Shown here in pieces: positions 55,426-63,938 of a stretch of DNA of 64,000 nt. Origin of the DNA: Rhodocyclaceae bacterium. GTDB taxonomy: Bacteria > Pseudomonadota > Gammaproteobacteria > Burkholderiales > Rhodocyclaceae. The notes beneath the pieces are model-generated. The model did no database searches and was not told the DNA's origin. It worked only from the letters and a program-made list of their open reading frames with translations. The position numbers were made by a program, and so were the translations under genes. The DNA lies in contig JAUXXJ010000005.1 of the NCBI GenBank assembly GCA_030681195.1, positions 286,964-350,963 of the forward strand, written 5' to 3'. Position 1 is the first letter of the stretch; each line of letters opens with the position of its first letter.

Positions 55426-55459
55426 GGGCACCTGCCACAAGCCGGTGCCCTTTTTCTTT
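55426..55459 (+). terminator. Intrinsic terminator of acs
   Basis: GGGCACC and GGTGCCC (55426-55432 and 55444-55450) form a stem, followed by TTTTTCTTT. Confidence 0.88.
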
Positions 55460-55595
55460 GGTAGGCGGATTAGCGGATTCGTTTGCAGCGAGATCATCAA
55501 GTAGCAGGGGTTTTACCTCCCTCCTTTCGCTTGAGTCCACCTCTCCCAAGGCGCAGGATAGCGACCATTGTTCAACTCATGTGTCGAGGTGTTTC

Positions 55596-55814
55596 ATGAT
55601 CATCCAGTCGGTCGAACTGGTTGCGCTCCCAAATGCGCCTACCTATCAGGAAAAGATCTACCGTGCCCACTTGGATACGGGAGAAGATGTGGATCTCTTC
55701 CAGCAGCATTGGGATGTGCCCCTGCCGCCCGAATCGCTGGTTGGACTGACGCCTGACGAGGCTCGCCGGGTGCGTGCCGAGAAGATGCTCTCAATCGCGG
55801 TCGGCATGCACTGA
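55596..55814 (+). CDS. Small protein of unknown function
   Basis: A 72-residue ORF (MIIQSVELVALPNAPTYQEK, ending AEKMLSIAVGMH). No domain recognised. Acidic and soluble, it has a protein-like composition and contains a LTPDEARRVRAEKM helix. The ATG at 55596 is chosen over an upstream extension because the upstream residues look non-coding. It stands in a stretch of small unknown genes between acs and parC. Confidence 0.55.
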   Translation: MIIQSVELVALPNAPTYQEKIYRAHLDTGEDVDLFQQHWDVPLPPESLVGLTPDEARRVRAEKMLSIAVGMH

Positions 55815-55913
55815 ATCCCTTGATAGGCAAGGGAGAAGTGCCATTTATAGCCTCAAGCTTTTAGCATTTCTGCCGTAACTCCGCATATCCGCAAGCCTTA
55901 TGGGGGATATGCC

Positions 55914-56189
55914 GTGGTGGTTACCAATCTTCAACGCAGTACCGCGATTGTCATTCGTAACGATGGTCACAAGGTGACCCTGGTGCCCATGAAAAGTGGC
56001 AAGCTTTCCGCCAGGACGGTCAGCTTTTCGGAATTCAGGGATGAATGGTGCGAAACTGGCTATGGCCTGTCGTTGGCCTTGACGACTTTTCTCTCGCACA
56101 TCATGAAATGGGGCGCGTCGCTCGAAGCTCAAAAGGGTCTGGCTCGCCTCGCTGCCCGTGATCGCTTCGTCGTCGCCAGCCTCTTTTAA
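55914..56189 (+). CDS. Small protein of unknown function
   Basis: A 91-residue ORF from a GTG at 55914 (an adjacent GTG at 55917 is an alternative). It reads as a compact alpha/beta protein (VTNLQRSTAIVIRNDGHKVT, LVPMKSGKLSARTVSFSEF) with an internal hydrophobic helix (LSLALTTFLSHIM). An antisense frame is also open but has poor protein character. No family is recognised and no clear ribosome-binding site decides the start. Confidence 0.5.
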   Translation: MVVTNLQRSTAIVIRNDGHKVTLVPMKSGKLSARTVSFSEFRDEWCETGYGLSLALTTFLSHIMKWGASLEAQKGLARLAARDRFVVASLF

Positions 56190-56249
56190 CCCCACTGAAA
56201 CGGTCTAAGCCAGGATCGGGGAAATCCCCTGATCCTGCGCGTATTTGGC

Positions 56250-56462
56250 TCAGGCAGCCTGACTGAGCGGTGGGATCCCCTTGCGGAGGCCAAAATTCTG
56301 CGCCGACTTGCGCGGGCATCCCGTTTCATCGACGGACGACAGAACTTCGTACCGGGTAATGCGCGCATCTGTCATGTTGATCCCATAAAGCTCGATTAAC
56401 GCTCTGTCGAACTCATTGACGATCCGGAGTCCTTCAAATTTTCCTACTTTGCTCATGTTCAT
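56250..56462 (-). CDS. Small protein of unknown function
   Basis: A 70-residue ORF starting MNMSKVGKFEGLRIVNEFDR, chosen because AAGGAA lies upstream at suitable spacing; longer frames upstream are AT-rich and lack coding character. Contains RALIELYGINMTDARITRYE, a plausible small helical fold. Not recognised. It is followed upstream (56463-56674) by AT-rich non-coding sequence without visible features. Confidence 0.5.
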   Translation of the reverse strand: MNMSKVGKFEGLRIVNEFDRALIELYGINMTDARITRYEVLSSVDETGCPRKSAQNFGLRKGIPPLSQAA

Positions 56463-56674
56463 GATCAGTTCCTTCATGCAGTGCAATATTGATCTAAGAC
56501 AAGTAACGGAGAAATGACCCAAAGGTTGAATCAGTGCCGCATGAAATATAGGGAAACAGCTTTCCTTTATTCGAATTATCGCATATTGCAATGCAGCAAA
56601 ACGATTTACCCTTTCAGGAAATAAGCGGGGAATCCCCTGTTGATCTGAAAGTTCGGTAAAAGGCTGTCAGAGAG

Positions 56675-56703
56675 TTGACGGGGGCCAAGAAAGTCCCTAA
56701 AAT
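56675..56703 (+). promoter_or_regulatory. Sigma-70 promoter of tRNA-Asn
   Basis: TTGACG (56675-56680), a 17-base spacer and TAAAAT (56698-56703) end 12 bases before the tRNA 5' end. Confidence 0.75.
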
Positions 56704-56715
56704 CCTGCCCTTCAT

Positions 56716-56791
56716 TCCTCGATAGCTCAGTCGGTAGAGCGCCGGACTGTTAATCCGTAGGTCCCTGGTTCGAGCCCAGGTCGGGGAGCCA
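56716..56791 (+). tRNA. tRNA-Asn (anticodon GTT)
   Basis: A 76-nt cloverleaf. The acceptor stem TCCTCGA pairs with TCGGGGA (one T-G pair), the anticodon arm is CGGACTGTTAATCCG with GTT, the T arm is CCTGGTTCGAGCCCAGG, and the CCA end is encoded. Confidence 0.97.
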
Positions 56792-56808
56792 AAAAAGCAC
56801 GTTGTTGG

Positions 56809-56832
56809 CCCAGCCAAGCATGGCTGGGTTTT
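56809..56832 (+). terminator. Terminator after tRNA-Asn
   Basis: CCCAGCC-AAGCAT-GGCTGGG followed by TTTTGTGCTTT. An outer AAAGCAC/GTGCTTT pairing extends the hairpin. Confidence 0.8.
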
Positions 56833-56883
56833 GTGCTTTGTGGATTGCAAACTTTTGGTCGAATAATTTTTCAGGAAACCGCC

Positions 56884-57147
56884 ATGCAAACCGCCCAGCA
56901 CACCGCCCCCATCCTCCAGCATCTGAAGAAGTATGGTCAGCTTCTGGACTCCGAAATTGCCGCAGCCACAGGTATCCCCCTTCAAAAGGTGCGAACATCC
57001 CTGATCGAGTTGTCGGACAGGGGGGAAATCTCCCGTTGCAGCGTTACTCGTTTCCACAACGGCAAGTCCGTTGAGGCGATGCAGTGCCGCGTTTCGGGTT
57101 ATGTACCGCCTTCCGCTCCCGGCAGAAAGCCCGGCGTCAAGTCCTGA
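56884..57147 (+). CDS. Small winged-helix-like protein
   Basis: An 87-residue protein (MQTAQHTAPILQHLKKYGQL). LLDSEIAAATGIPLQKVRTS then LIELSDRGEISRCSVTRF reads as a winged helix-turn-helix, suggesting DNA binding. The C-terminus is Pro/Gly/Lys rich (PPSAPGRKPGVKS). The ATG at 56884 follows AGGAAACC. It lies just downstream of tRNA-Asn with a zinc-knuckle-like gene next, a pairing that may be residue of an integrated element. No specific family recognised. Confidence 0.6.
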   Translation: MQTAQHTAPILQHLKKYGQLLDSEIAAATGIPLQKVRTSLIELSDRGEISRCSVTRFHNGKSVEAMQCRVSGYVPPSAPGRKPGVKS

Positions 57148-57174
57148 TTCCCCCTTATTACGTCGAGATAGAGT

Positions 57175-57399
57175 ATGAGTGACACGGCCTACTGCTACCA
57201 CTGCGGAAAACATCATCCCATTGAGGAAATGCGCCAGTTGACGACCAAGACCGGGAAGCGCTGGCGTTGCATCAAGAGTATTGAAGCCACCAAGGCGGAT
57301 CGCGAGACACGCGATGCGTTTGGCAAGAAGATTACTGCCAACAACAAGGCCGACTCCCAGAGTCGGGCAAGAATCACGCTGAACGCAGGGCGCACATAA
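57175..57399 (+). CDS. Small zinc-knuckle-like protein
   Basis: A 74-residue basic protein with CYHCGKHHP near the N-terminus and a further Cys (WRCIKS), a partial zinc-ribbon pattern, followed by a Lys/Arg/Asn-rich helix. It has no recognised family. It follows the winged-helix gene by 27 nt and is closed by a strong terminator, so the two probably form an operon. Confidence 0.55.
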   Translation: MSDTAYCYHCGKHHPIEEMRQLTTKTGKRWRCIKSIEATKADRETRDAFGKKITANNKADSQSRARITLNAGRT

Positions 57400-57412
57400 G
57401 TTGCTCTGTGCC

Positions 57413-57443
57413 GCTCACGAGCGTTCTGCTCGTGAGCTTTTTT
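57413..57443 (+). terminator. Strong intrinsic terminator
   Basis: A ten-base stem GCTCACGAGC / GCTCGTGAGC with loop GTTCT, then six T. The T-run abuts the parC stop codon on the other strand. Confidence 0.92.
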
Positions 57444-59790
57444 AGCTCGGTATCAACCCCGTTGGTTTGATTTTCGACGCGATCTGTTGCCCTTTGCGGG
57501 CACGATTGCCGAGATGACTGCCTAGCTCTTTCGCGGTCATCCGATACTCTCCAGGTTTTCCGCCACGTACGTTCCCCAGTACGGTAAAAGCACTACCGTC
57601 GCCGATAGCGACGGCGGCAAGCTCGTCCTTGGCGTCAATCGCCTGGATGATGGTGCCGCGCCCCTTGGCCATGGTTTTTAGCTCGGCGAGGGGAAATAGC
57701 AGCAGGCGACCACTGGCCGAGACCGCTGCCGCTGTATTCGCCGTCCCGCCAGCGCCGACTTTTGCCGGGACGAGCGGTTTCTCACCTTTGTCGAGCGACA
57801 TGAAGGCTTTGCCGGCGCGATTGCGCGAGATGAGATCCGCGATGCTCGCGATAAAACCATAGCCCCCTGAGTTGGCGAATAGGTATTGCGCTTCGGGCGT
57901 ATCCGTCAGCGCATGGGCGAGTTTTCCGCCGTCCTGGAGTTCGATAAGTGTCGCGAGCGGCACGCCATCGCCGCGTCCGCCGGGCAGGTCGGCAACGCGC
58001 ACGCTGTACGCCCTACCATTCGTGTCGATGACGACGAGCGGCCAGATCGTGCGGCTTTCCTGCACCAGATAGGGGAAATCGCCGGTCTTGTAGGCGATGC
58101 TGTTCGGGTCGATGCCGTGGCCCTGGCGCGTGCGCACCCAGCCGTTCTTCGAGACGATGACGGTGACCGGCTCGTCGGGGATCGCCACCTCGGCGGTGCA
58201 GATTGGTGCGACGGCCTCAATCAAGGTTCTACGGTCATCGCCGTATTTCTTGGCGTCTTCGGTAATTTCGCGTACGACGAGTTTGGTAAGTTCCTTGCGG
58301 TCTTCAAGAATGCGGCGCAGTTCCTTCGCTTCCTCGGCGAGGGCCTTCTGCTCCTGCTCGATCTTGATGCCTTCAAGGCGGGCCAACTGGCGCAAGCGGA
58401 TTTCGAGGATGTCCTCGGCTTGAATCTCGCTGAGCTTGAACTTGGCCATCAATTCGGCCTTGGGTTCGTCGGCCTCGCGGATGGTCTTGATGATCTTGTC
58501 GATGGAGAGGAAGGCGAGCAGGCGGCCTTCCAGGATGTGCAGGCGGCGCTCGACCTCGCCGAGGCGATGCGCGGTGCGACGCTCGACGGTGGCGTGGCGG
58601 AAGGCGATCCACTCGTGCAGCATCGCCATGAGGGGTTTCTGCGCCGGGCGACCATCGGTGCCGATCATCGTCATGTTGACCGACACGTTGGCTTCGAGGC
58701 TAGTGCGTGCGAGCAGCACGGCCATGAACTCGTCCTGCGGGATGCGCGACGAGCGCGGCTCCAGCACGATGCGCACGGGATCCTTCTCGTTGGACTCGTC
58801 GCGTACGGCGTCGAGCACGCCGAGCATCACTTGCTTGAGGTTCTTCTGTTCCTGCGACACATCCTTCTTGCCAGCGCGCGGCTGCGGGTTGGTGACGGCC
58901 TCGATTTCCGAGAGCACTTGCGCGGTGGAGACGCCATGCGGCAGTTGATGGACGATGACGCGCCACTGGCCACGCGCCAGTTCCTCGATGCGCCAGCGGC
59001 AGCGCATGCGGATGCTGCCGCGCCCTGACTCATACGCGGCACGGATGTCGGCGGGGCCGGCGATGATCTGGCCGCCACCGGGGAAGTCCGGGCCGGGCAG
59101 GACGGCGAGCACTTCGTCGAGCGGGACGGTTGGCTTGCGGATAACCAGCTTGATCGCCTCGGCCACCTCGCGCAGGTTGTGCGGCGGAATCTCGGTCGCC
59201 ATGCCGACGGCGATGCCCGAGGCGCCGTTGAGCAGGACAAACGGAAGTCGGGCAGGCAGCAATGATGGCTCGACCATGGTGCCGTCGTAATTTGGAACAA
59301 AAGCAACCGTGCCCTTGTCGATTTCGGCGAGCAGCAGTTCGGCGATCGGCGTCAGGCGGCATTCGGTGTAGCGCATCGCCGCTGCGCCGTCGCCATCGCG
59401 CGAGCCGAAGTTACCCTGGCCGTCGACGAGCGGATAGCGCAACGAAAAGTCCTGCGCGACGCGGACCATCGCGTCATACACACTGGTATCGCCGTGCGGG
59501 TGAAACTTGCCGATGACGTCGCCAACGACGCGCGCCGACTTGACGTGCTTCGCCGTCGACGGCAGGTGCATCTCGTTCATTGCATGCAGGATGCGGCGCT
59601 GCACGGGCTTAAGGCCGTCCTCGACCTGCGGCAAGGCGCGCGATTTCACCACGCTCATGGCGTAGGCGAGGTAAGCACGCTCGGCGTAGCTGTCGAGGGG
59701 GAGCGCGTCTTCGGGAAAAATCGGCGCTGGCGGGACGGCAGGTGGAGCTGGTGGAGCGGTTTCGAACAGGTCGGGAGTTTCGTGATTCAT
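57442..59790 (-). CDS. parC: DNA topoisomerase IV subunit A
   Basis: A 782-residue ParC. The conserved block [32 protein letters not shown] and the catalytic tyrosine Tyr141 in [10 protein letters not shown] are present, followed by the tower, coiled-coil and C-terminal beta-pinwheel. It decatenates sister chromosomes with ParE. Two copies of the 24-bp repeat lie in frame. One lies in the extra N-terminal tail (AVPPAPIF) ahead of the conserved core and one in the C-terminal domain ([20 protein letters not shown]). Its ATG overlaps the parE stop. Confidence 0.95.
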   Translation of the reverse strand: MNHETPDLFETAPPAPPAVPPAPIFPEDALPLDSYAERAYLAYAMSVVKSRALPQVEDGLKPVQRRILHAMNEMHLPSTAKHVKSARVVGDVIGKFHPHGDTSVYDAMVRVAQDFSLRYPLVDGQGNFGSRDGDGAAAMRYTECRLTPIAELLLAEIDKGTVAFVPNYDGTMVEPSLLPARLPFVLLNGASGIAVGMATEIPPHNLREVAEAIKLVIRKPTVPLDEVLAVLPGPDFPGGGQIIAGPADIRAAYESGRGSIRMRCRWRIEELARGQWRVIVHQLPHGVSTAQVLSEIEAVTNPQPRAGKKDVSQEQKNLKQVMLGVLDAVRDESNEKDPVRIVLEPRSSRIPQDEFMAVLLARTSLEANVSVNMTMIGTDGRPAQKPLMAMLHEWIAFRHATVERRTAHRLGEVERRLHILEGRLLAFLSIDKIIKTIREADEPKAELMAKFKLSEIQAEDILEIRLRQLARLEGIKIEQEQKALAEEAKELRRILEDRKELTKLVVREITEDAKKYGDDRRTLIEAVAPICTAEVAIPDEPVTVIVSKNGWVRTRQGHGIDPNSIAYKTGDFPYLVQESRTIWPLVVIDTNGRAYSVRVADLPGGRGDGVPLATLIELQDGGKLAHALTDTPEAQYLFANSGGYGFIASIADLISRNRAGKAFMSLDKGEKPLVPAKVGAGGTANTAAAVSASGRLLLFPLAELKTMAKGRGTIIQAIDAKDELAAVAIGDGSAFTVLGNVRGGKPGEYRMTAKELGSHLGNRARKGQQIASKIKPTGLIPS
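57740..57763 (+). repeat. 24-bp interspersed repeat in parC C-terminal domain
   Basis: Perfect copy, in frame on the parC strand, encoding KVGAGGTA between beta-strands of the C-terminal domain. Confidence 0.9.
59716..59739 (-). repeat. 24-bp interspersed repeat in parC N-terminal tail
   Basis: One difference from consensus (A for G at the fifth base of the AAAAG end), in frame on the parC strand, encoding AVPPAPIF ahead of the conserved core. Confidence 0.88.
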
Positions 59791-61757
59791 ACGTCAGCCT
59801 CGGCAAGGTGGCCCTTGGATTCCATCCAGGCGCGGCGGCCGGCAGCCTCGCCCTTGCCCATCAACAGGTTGAAAAGTTTCAATGTTTCGTCATGGGCATC
59901 GCCACGTTCGAAGACCGGCAGCACGCGGCGTGTGGCCGGGTCCATCGCGGTTTCACGCAGCTGCTCGGGATTCATTTCGCCGAGGCCCTTGAAGCGGCCG
60001 ACCTCGATCTTCTCGGGTGCAAAGCCTTCCTTGGCGAGGCGGTCCTTGATCGCGTCGAGTTCGCCGTCGTCGAGCGCGTAAAGCCGCTTGGCCGGTCGCT
60101 TCTTGCCGCCCGCCGGCACATCGACGCGATAGAGCGGTGGCTGGGCGATATAGACATGGCCACGCGCCAGCAAAGCGGGGAAGTGGCGGTAGAAGAGGGT
60201 GAGCAACAGCGTCTGGATATGTGCGCCATCGACGTCGGCGTCGGACATGATGACCAGCTTGCCATAGCGGAGGTTAGAAAGGTCCGGGTTGTCCGTGGCA
60301 GCATGCGGCTCGATGCCCAAGGCGACGGCGATGTCGTGAATCTCGTTGTTGGCGAACAGGCGGTTGGCCTCGATCTCCCACGAGTTCTGCACCTTGCCGC
60401 GCAGCGGCAGGATCGCCTGCGTCTCGCGGTTCCTGGCCATCTTGGCTGAGCCGCCGGCGGAGTCGCCTTCGACGAGGAACAGCTCGTTTTCTGAAATGTC
60501 GGTGGATTCGCAGTCGGAGAGCTTACCTGGCAGCACGGCGACGCCGGACTGCTTTCTCTTCTCGACTTTCTGTGCGTTCTTTTGGCGGGCTAGCGCCTGC
60601 TTGATCGCCAGTTCGGCGATGGCCTTGCCGGCCTCCACATGCTGGTTGAGCCAGATTTCAAAGGGGTCGCGCACCATACCGGCGACGAGCTTGACCGCTT
60701 CGCGCGAGTTGAGTTTTTCCTTCACTTGGCCCTGGAACTGCGGGTCGAGGATGCGCGCCGAGAGCACGAAGCCCATCTTGCCGCAGATGTCCTCCTGCTG
60801 CAGCTTCACGCCGCGCGGCAGGAGCGCGTGGTGTTCGATGAAAACCTTGATTGCGTCGAATACACCGGTGCGCAGACCGGATTCATGGGTGCCGCCGGCT
60901 ACCGTCGGGATCAGGTTGACATAGGACTCGCAGGGCGCGGCTTCGGACCACCAACCGAAGGCCCAGGCGGCGCCTTCGCCTGGGGCAAAACTTTCGTGAT
61001 CGGCACCGGCGTAGTTCTCGGCGGCGAAGAGTGGGGCGACCGCCAGCTCTTCGCCAGCGATTTCCTTCAGATAGCCAGACAGACCATCCGGGTAACGCCA
61101 AGTCTTCTCCAGCAACTTGCCATCGGCCTGTTCGATCGCCAGTGCGACCTTCACGCCGGGCAGCAGCACGGCCTTTGAACGTAACAGACGTTCCAGTTCA
61201 GCCTGCGGCGCCTTCGGTGCATCGAAATACTTGGGATCGGGTACGACACGCACCCTTGTGCCGGTCTGCCGGCCGCATTCACCCCGTACTGCCAGCGCCG
61301 ATATTTTCTCTCCGCCCTCGCTGAAGCTCACGGCATGAACTTTTCCTTCGCGTCGGACTTCGACCTCGACCGAGAGCGAGAGCGCATTGGTCACCGCGAC
61401 GCCGACGCCGTGCAGGCCGCCGGAGAAGGCGTAGGCCGTGTTGCCGGATTTCTTGTCGAACTTGCCACCAGCGTGCAGGCGCGTGAAGGCGAGCACGACG
61501 ACAGGAATCTTCTCCTCGGGATGCAGACCGACGGGAATGCCGCGGCCGTCGTCGGTGATCGTGACGGCGCCATCCTTAGCGACAAGCACGTGGATGTTCT
61601 TGGCAAAACCACCCAAGGCCTCGTCGGCGGCGTTGTCGATGACTTCCTGGATGATGTGGGCCGGCGAGTCGGTGCGGGTGTACATGCCCGGTCGCTCGCG
61701 CACGGGTTCGAGTCCCTTGAGGACGCGGAAACTGGATTCGTCGTAATTCTGTTTCAT
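59787..61757 (-). CDS. parE: DNA topoisomerase IV subunit B
   Basis: A 656-residue ParE. The start is set at 61757 ([20 protein letters not shown]) because the open frame upstream runs through the tRNA-Arg region and has no similarity. The GHKL ATPase ([32 protein letters not shown]), transducer, and Toprim block ([32 protein letters not shown]) are all intact. It supplies ATP-driven gate opening for ParC and is encoded just ahead of it with a four-base overlap. Confidence 0.95.
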   Translation of the reverse strand: MKQNYDESSFRVLKGLEPVRERPGMYTRTDSPAHIIQEVIDNAADEALGGFAKNIHVLVAKDGAVTITDDGRGIPVGLHPEEKIPVVVLAFTRLHAGGKFDKKSGNTAYAFSGGLHGVGVAVTNALSLSVEVEVRREGKVHAVSFSEGGEKISALAVRGECGRQTGTRVRVVPDPKYFDAPKAPQAELERLLRSKAVLLPGVKVALAIEQADGKLLEKTWRYPDGLSGYLKEIAGEELAVAPLFAAENYAGADHESFAPGEGAAWAFGWWSEAAPCESYVNLIPTVAGGTHESGLRTGVFDAIKVFIEHHALLPRGVKLQQEDICGKMGFVLSARILDPQFQGQVKEKLNSREAVKLVAGMVRDPFEIWLNQHVEAGKAIAELAIKQALARQKNAQKVEKRKQSGVAVLPGKLSDCESTDISENELFLVEGDSAGGSAKMARNRETQAILPLRGKVQNSWEIEANRLFANNEIHDIAVALGIEPHAATDNPDLSNLRYGKLVIMSDADVDGAHIQTLLLTLFYRHFPALLARGHVYIAQPPLYRVDVPAGGKKRPAKRLYALDDGELDAIKDRLAKEGFAPEKIEVGRFKGLGEMNPEQLRETAMDPATRRVLPVFERGDAHDETLKLFNLLMGKGEAAGRRAWMESKGHLAEADV

Positions 61758-61848
61758 GGTGGGGTGCAAGCTTGCCTTGTCAGTCAGTGGCAGCAAGGCG
61801 AGAAATGAATGGGGGAAGTGCCTGTTATCAAAATAAACGAAAACATAC

Positions 61849-61877
61849 TTTACGCCGCCGCACGTTTCCGCTATAGT
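61849..61877 (+). promoter_or_regulatory. Sigma-70 promoter of tRNA-Arg
   Basis: TTTACG (61849-61854), 17-base spacer and TATAGT (61872-61877), then a GC-rich GCGCGCC discriminator typical of stringently controlled stable RNA promoters. Confidence 0.8.
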
Positions 61878-61894
61878 GCGCGCCTTGTTTATGC

Positions 61895-61971
61895 GCGCCC
61901 GTAGCTCAGCTGGATAGAGTACTTGGCTACGAACCAAGGGGTCGGGCGTTCGAATCGCTCCGGGCGCGCCA
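61895..61971 (+). tRNA. tRNA-Arg (anticodon ACG)
   Basis: A 77-nt cloverleaf. Acceptor GCGCCCG pairs with CGGGCGC, anticodon arm CTTGGCTACGAACCAAG with ACG (decodes CGN via inosine), T arm with GTTCGAATC, encoded CCA end. Confidence 0.97.
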
Positions 61972-61978
61972 CAAAATC

Positions 61979-62004
61979 AAGGGGTTAGCGAAAGCTAGCC
62001 CCTT
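61979..62004 (+). terminator. Hairpin after tRNA-Arg
   Basis: AAGGGGTTAGC and GCTAGCCCCTT form an 11-bp stem (one G-T pair) closed by a GAAA tetraloop. Only a weak T-rich tail follows. Confidence 0.65.
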
Positions 62005-62064
62005 ATCATTTGTGCCTGGCTAGCACCGGGCTAGCAAAACCACCAAACTGATAGCCCGTCTAGC

Positions 62065-62088
62065 GCCGTCTCGCCAGCGCCGACTTTT
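62065..62088 (+). repeat. 24-bp interspersed repeat after tRNA-Arg
   Basis: GCCGTCTCGCCA then GCGCCGACTTTT, one difference from consensus, intergenic. Confidence 0.9.
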
Positions 62089-62279
62089 CATGTCTTGCTT
62101 TGCTGGGAGCCCCTCTGGGGCGGACGGGAGCGTGGCGGCCGAGGCGGAACGAGCAGCGCAGCGCGAGCCGCCGCAGGCCGACCGCAGGGCGGGCGGGGAT
62201 CAACACCACAAAACGCGAAGCGCTGAATAAACCACCGCGCAGCGCCGTATAACGATCTTGGGACGGCCGGGGGCGCAAG

Positions 62280-62381
62280 ACATAACAGACCATTACCCGA
62301 ACCCGTAGGGCGCGCAGCGGTCGGCCACCAAGCGAAGCCCTGCGCAGCGACTGGCCGACTTTGGGTAATGCGCTGTTATGT
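62280..62381. repeat. Integron attC-like imperfect hairpin
   Basis: The outer arms ACATAAC (62280) and GTTATGT (62375) are exact complements and fit the attC end consensus (RYYYAAC / GTTRRRY) except for one symmetrical position. After five-base spacers on both sides, inner arms ATTACCC (62292) and GGGTAAT (62363) are again exact complements. A third complementary pair, GTCGGCCA and TGGCCGAC, lies inside. Total length is 102 bp, within the attC range. No integrase or cassette gene is visible nearby. Confidence 0.4.
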
Positions 62382-62532
62382 TAAAGCTCGACGCGCAGCG
62401 GCGAATTTACCCCCGGCCGGCCAGGGTGCAATCGAGCACAGCGAGCAAGCCGGGGTTGCGGTAGCCGACGGAGCCGCGAGCGCAGCTGGCGGCGCAGACG
62501 GCGGGCAGCGTGCGATAAGGCCAGCCAAGACC

Positions 62533-62556
62533 AAAAGTCGGCGCTGGCGGGACGGC
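62533..62556 (-). repeat. 24-bp interspersed repeat in the gene-poor region
   Basis: Perfect copy, intergenic, in a stretch with no supported gene. Confidence 0.9.
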
Positions 62557-63012
62557 GGTAGCAGGAGAGGCAAAGCCAGTGGCGCAGCCTCTGGCGTGGT
62601 GGAGCACACGACACGGTAGCCGCCTGCAAGCCGCAAGCCGGCGAGCAGACTTACCGCTGGCCGGAGCAGTGGCGCAGCGGCGGCGGGGCAGGAGGTGCGG
62701 CGGTGATCGTGGGCACTGAGCCAGTGCGCGGCTTCATGCGCGCTGGCGTGGTTCAGGATGCGACACGGCAGCGACGGCGCGGGGCTTGCGTGCGCAGCCA
62801 GCAAGCGCCGTGACGGAGCGGTCCAACAGGCAAGTGAAAACACTTTCCGCTGACCAGTGCAGATGGGACCCATTCCGCCATACCGCGCAAAGAAACGAAG
62901 TACCCCCGGTCATTTCCTCCACCGGGGGATAGTCTATCGAGCGCGTAAATTCAGGCCAGTTTCCGGAAAAATCCCATATGATTTCGATGTCGGGATCGTT
63001 TTCGAGGGAAAC

Positions 63013-63594
63013 ATGGGCGCGAAACGCGAGGTGATCGGATCGAGGTGCAGCGTTGATATCCGCAGCCTCACTCGCGCCGGCTTGCGGCAGCCGGGTGAAT
63101 GTCTGACGATAAAATGGCACTCAAGCCATCAAGGGGCGCTGCCCGGCAAGGCGATGGTGACAATGCTCGACGCCGAGCGCCTACATATCGTCCATTTCGA
63201 GTCAGATATGCCAGAGGAAATTCTTGACCTGTCCTACACGGCAACTGCTTTTGGCGGCCGACGTGCTTGGTTCCAGTGCACAAAACTGGGCTGTGGCAGG
63301 CGGGTTGCGGTGCTGCATACGACACCGGAGGGATTTCGCTGCCGGCACTGCACCCACCTCGTTTACGGTTCCCCGTTTGAGCAACCCTATGACCGGCTAC
63401 TGCGTCGGATGCGCCGAATTCGGCACCGCTTGGGTGGCGGCAATAATCTGATCGAATCACCTCCGGTCAAACCCAAAGGGATGCACTGGAAAAGATACGG
63501 CGAACTAATCAGGACTGAAGCTGAACATTGGCAGGCAATTGGCAAGCTACTCTACACGCCACGAGACTATCACCATAGGTTCCCCACCAAATGA
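63013..63594 (+). CDS. Zinc-ribbon protein of a widespread unknown family
   Basis: A 193-residue protein. The ATG at 63013 (MGAKREVIGSRCSVDIRSLT) is preferred over upstream frame extension. An N-terminal beta-rich part (GECLTIKW) leads to a zinc-ribbon pattern: AWFQCTKLGCGRRVAVLH, then FRCRHCTHLVY, followed by helical LRRMRRIRHRLGG and PPVKPKGMHWKRY. I recall this layout as a common hypothetical protein often near recombinases and insertion elements; its function is unknown. An IS5-type element begins about 350 bp downstream. Confidence 0.75.
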   Translation: MGAKREVIGSRCSVDIRSLTRAGLRQPGECLTIKWHSSHQGALPGKAMVTMLDAERLHIVHFESDMPEEILDLSYTATAFGGRRAWFQCTKLGCGRRVAVLHTTPEGFRCRHCTHLVYGSPFEQPYDRLLRRMRRIRHRLGGGNNLIESPPVKPKGMHWKRYGELIRTEAEHWQAIGKLLYTPRDYHHRFPTK

Positions 63595-63747
63595 GGAATG
63601 GTCGCTAGAGCTTGCAGCAGTCCGGTATTCACGTGGTTGCAAACCCTTATCCGATACTGCCGAAGATTTACGATATCCATCTGTAAGAAGCTTTAATTCC
63701 ATGGCTTTTGCTTCCTGCGGGCTAAGAGTTTGTGTGCGAATCATCAT
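63547..63747 (-). CDS. Possible small protein, antisense to the zinc-ribbon 3' end
   Basis: A 66-residue frame (MMIRTQTLSPQEAKAMELKL, ending GEPMVIVSWRVE) that overlaps the end of the zinc-ribbon gene by 48 bases. Its composition is protein-like, but there is no good ribosome-binding site and no recognised family. Low confidence. Confidence 0.35.
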   Translation of the reverse strand: MMIRTQTLSPQEAKAMELKLLTDGYRKSSAVSDKGLQPREYRTAASSSDHSSFGGEPMVIVSWRVE

Positions 63748-63938
63748 TTTCGTTTAATTACTCAGGTATTGGAAACCCATTTAAGAAACCGTACAGGGGG
63801 GTAAGTTCACGCGATCCGCTACCATGGTGTCTGTTGATCGACTAGAGAGGAAACCACTTAGGAAACGCGGAAATAACCCCGCACAACACATGCCAATGGT
63901 ATAATATGGGTATTGATGTGAAGCGTGTGAGGAACATT
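63748..63938 (+). other. Left flank of an IS5-type element
   Basis: No coding frame is seen. The stretch precedes the transposase start and should contain the left inverted repeat of the insertion sequence, perhaps near the G-run at 63796-63801, but the right end lies outside the window so the repeat cannot be matched. Confidence 0.35.

Larger units (their letters stand above)
62005..63012 (+). other. 1-kb gene-poor, GC-rich structured region
   Basis: No reliable coding frame: the open frames here are Arg/Ala/Pro-rich, overlap on both strands and lack family character. The stretch holds two copies of the 24-bp repeat (62065 and 62533), an attC-like hairpin (62280-62381) and many occurrences of the word GCGCAGCG on the plus strand (for example near 62156, 62237, 62311, 62342 and 62392). 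It lies between tRNA-Arg and a mobile-DNA-associated zinc-ribbon gene, and looks like debris of integrated elements or a structured non-coding locus. Confidence 0.7.

Noticed and set aside
61283..61306. Possible repeat copy in parE
   Set aside because: The core CCAGCGCCGA matches but there are five mismatches over 24 bases, and the encoded segment ([13 protein letters not shown]) is in a different register and fits normal ParE sequence.
62376..62873. Minus-strand open frame in the gene-poor region
   Set aside because: Ala/Pro/Arg-rich, runs through a perfect copy of the 24-bp repeat and overlaps frames on the other strand; no protein character.
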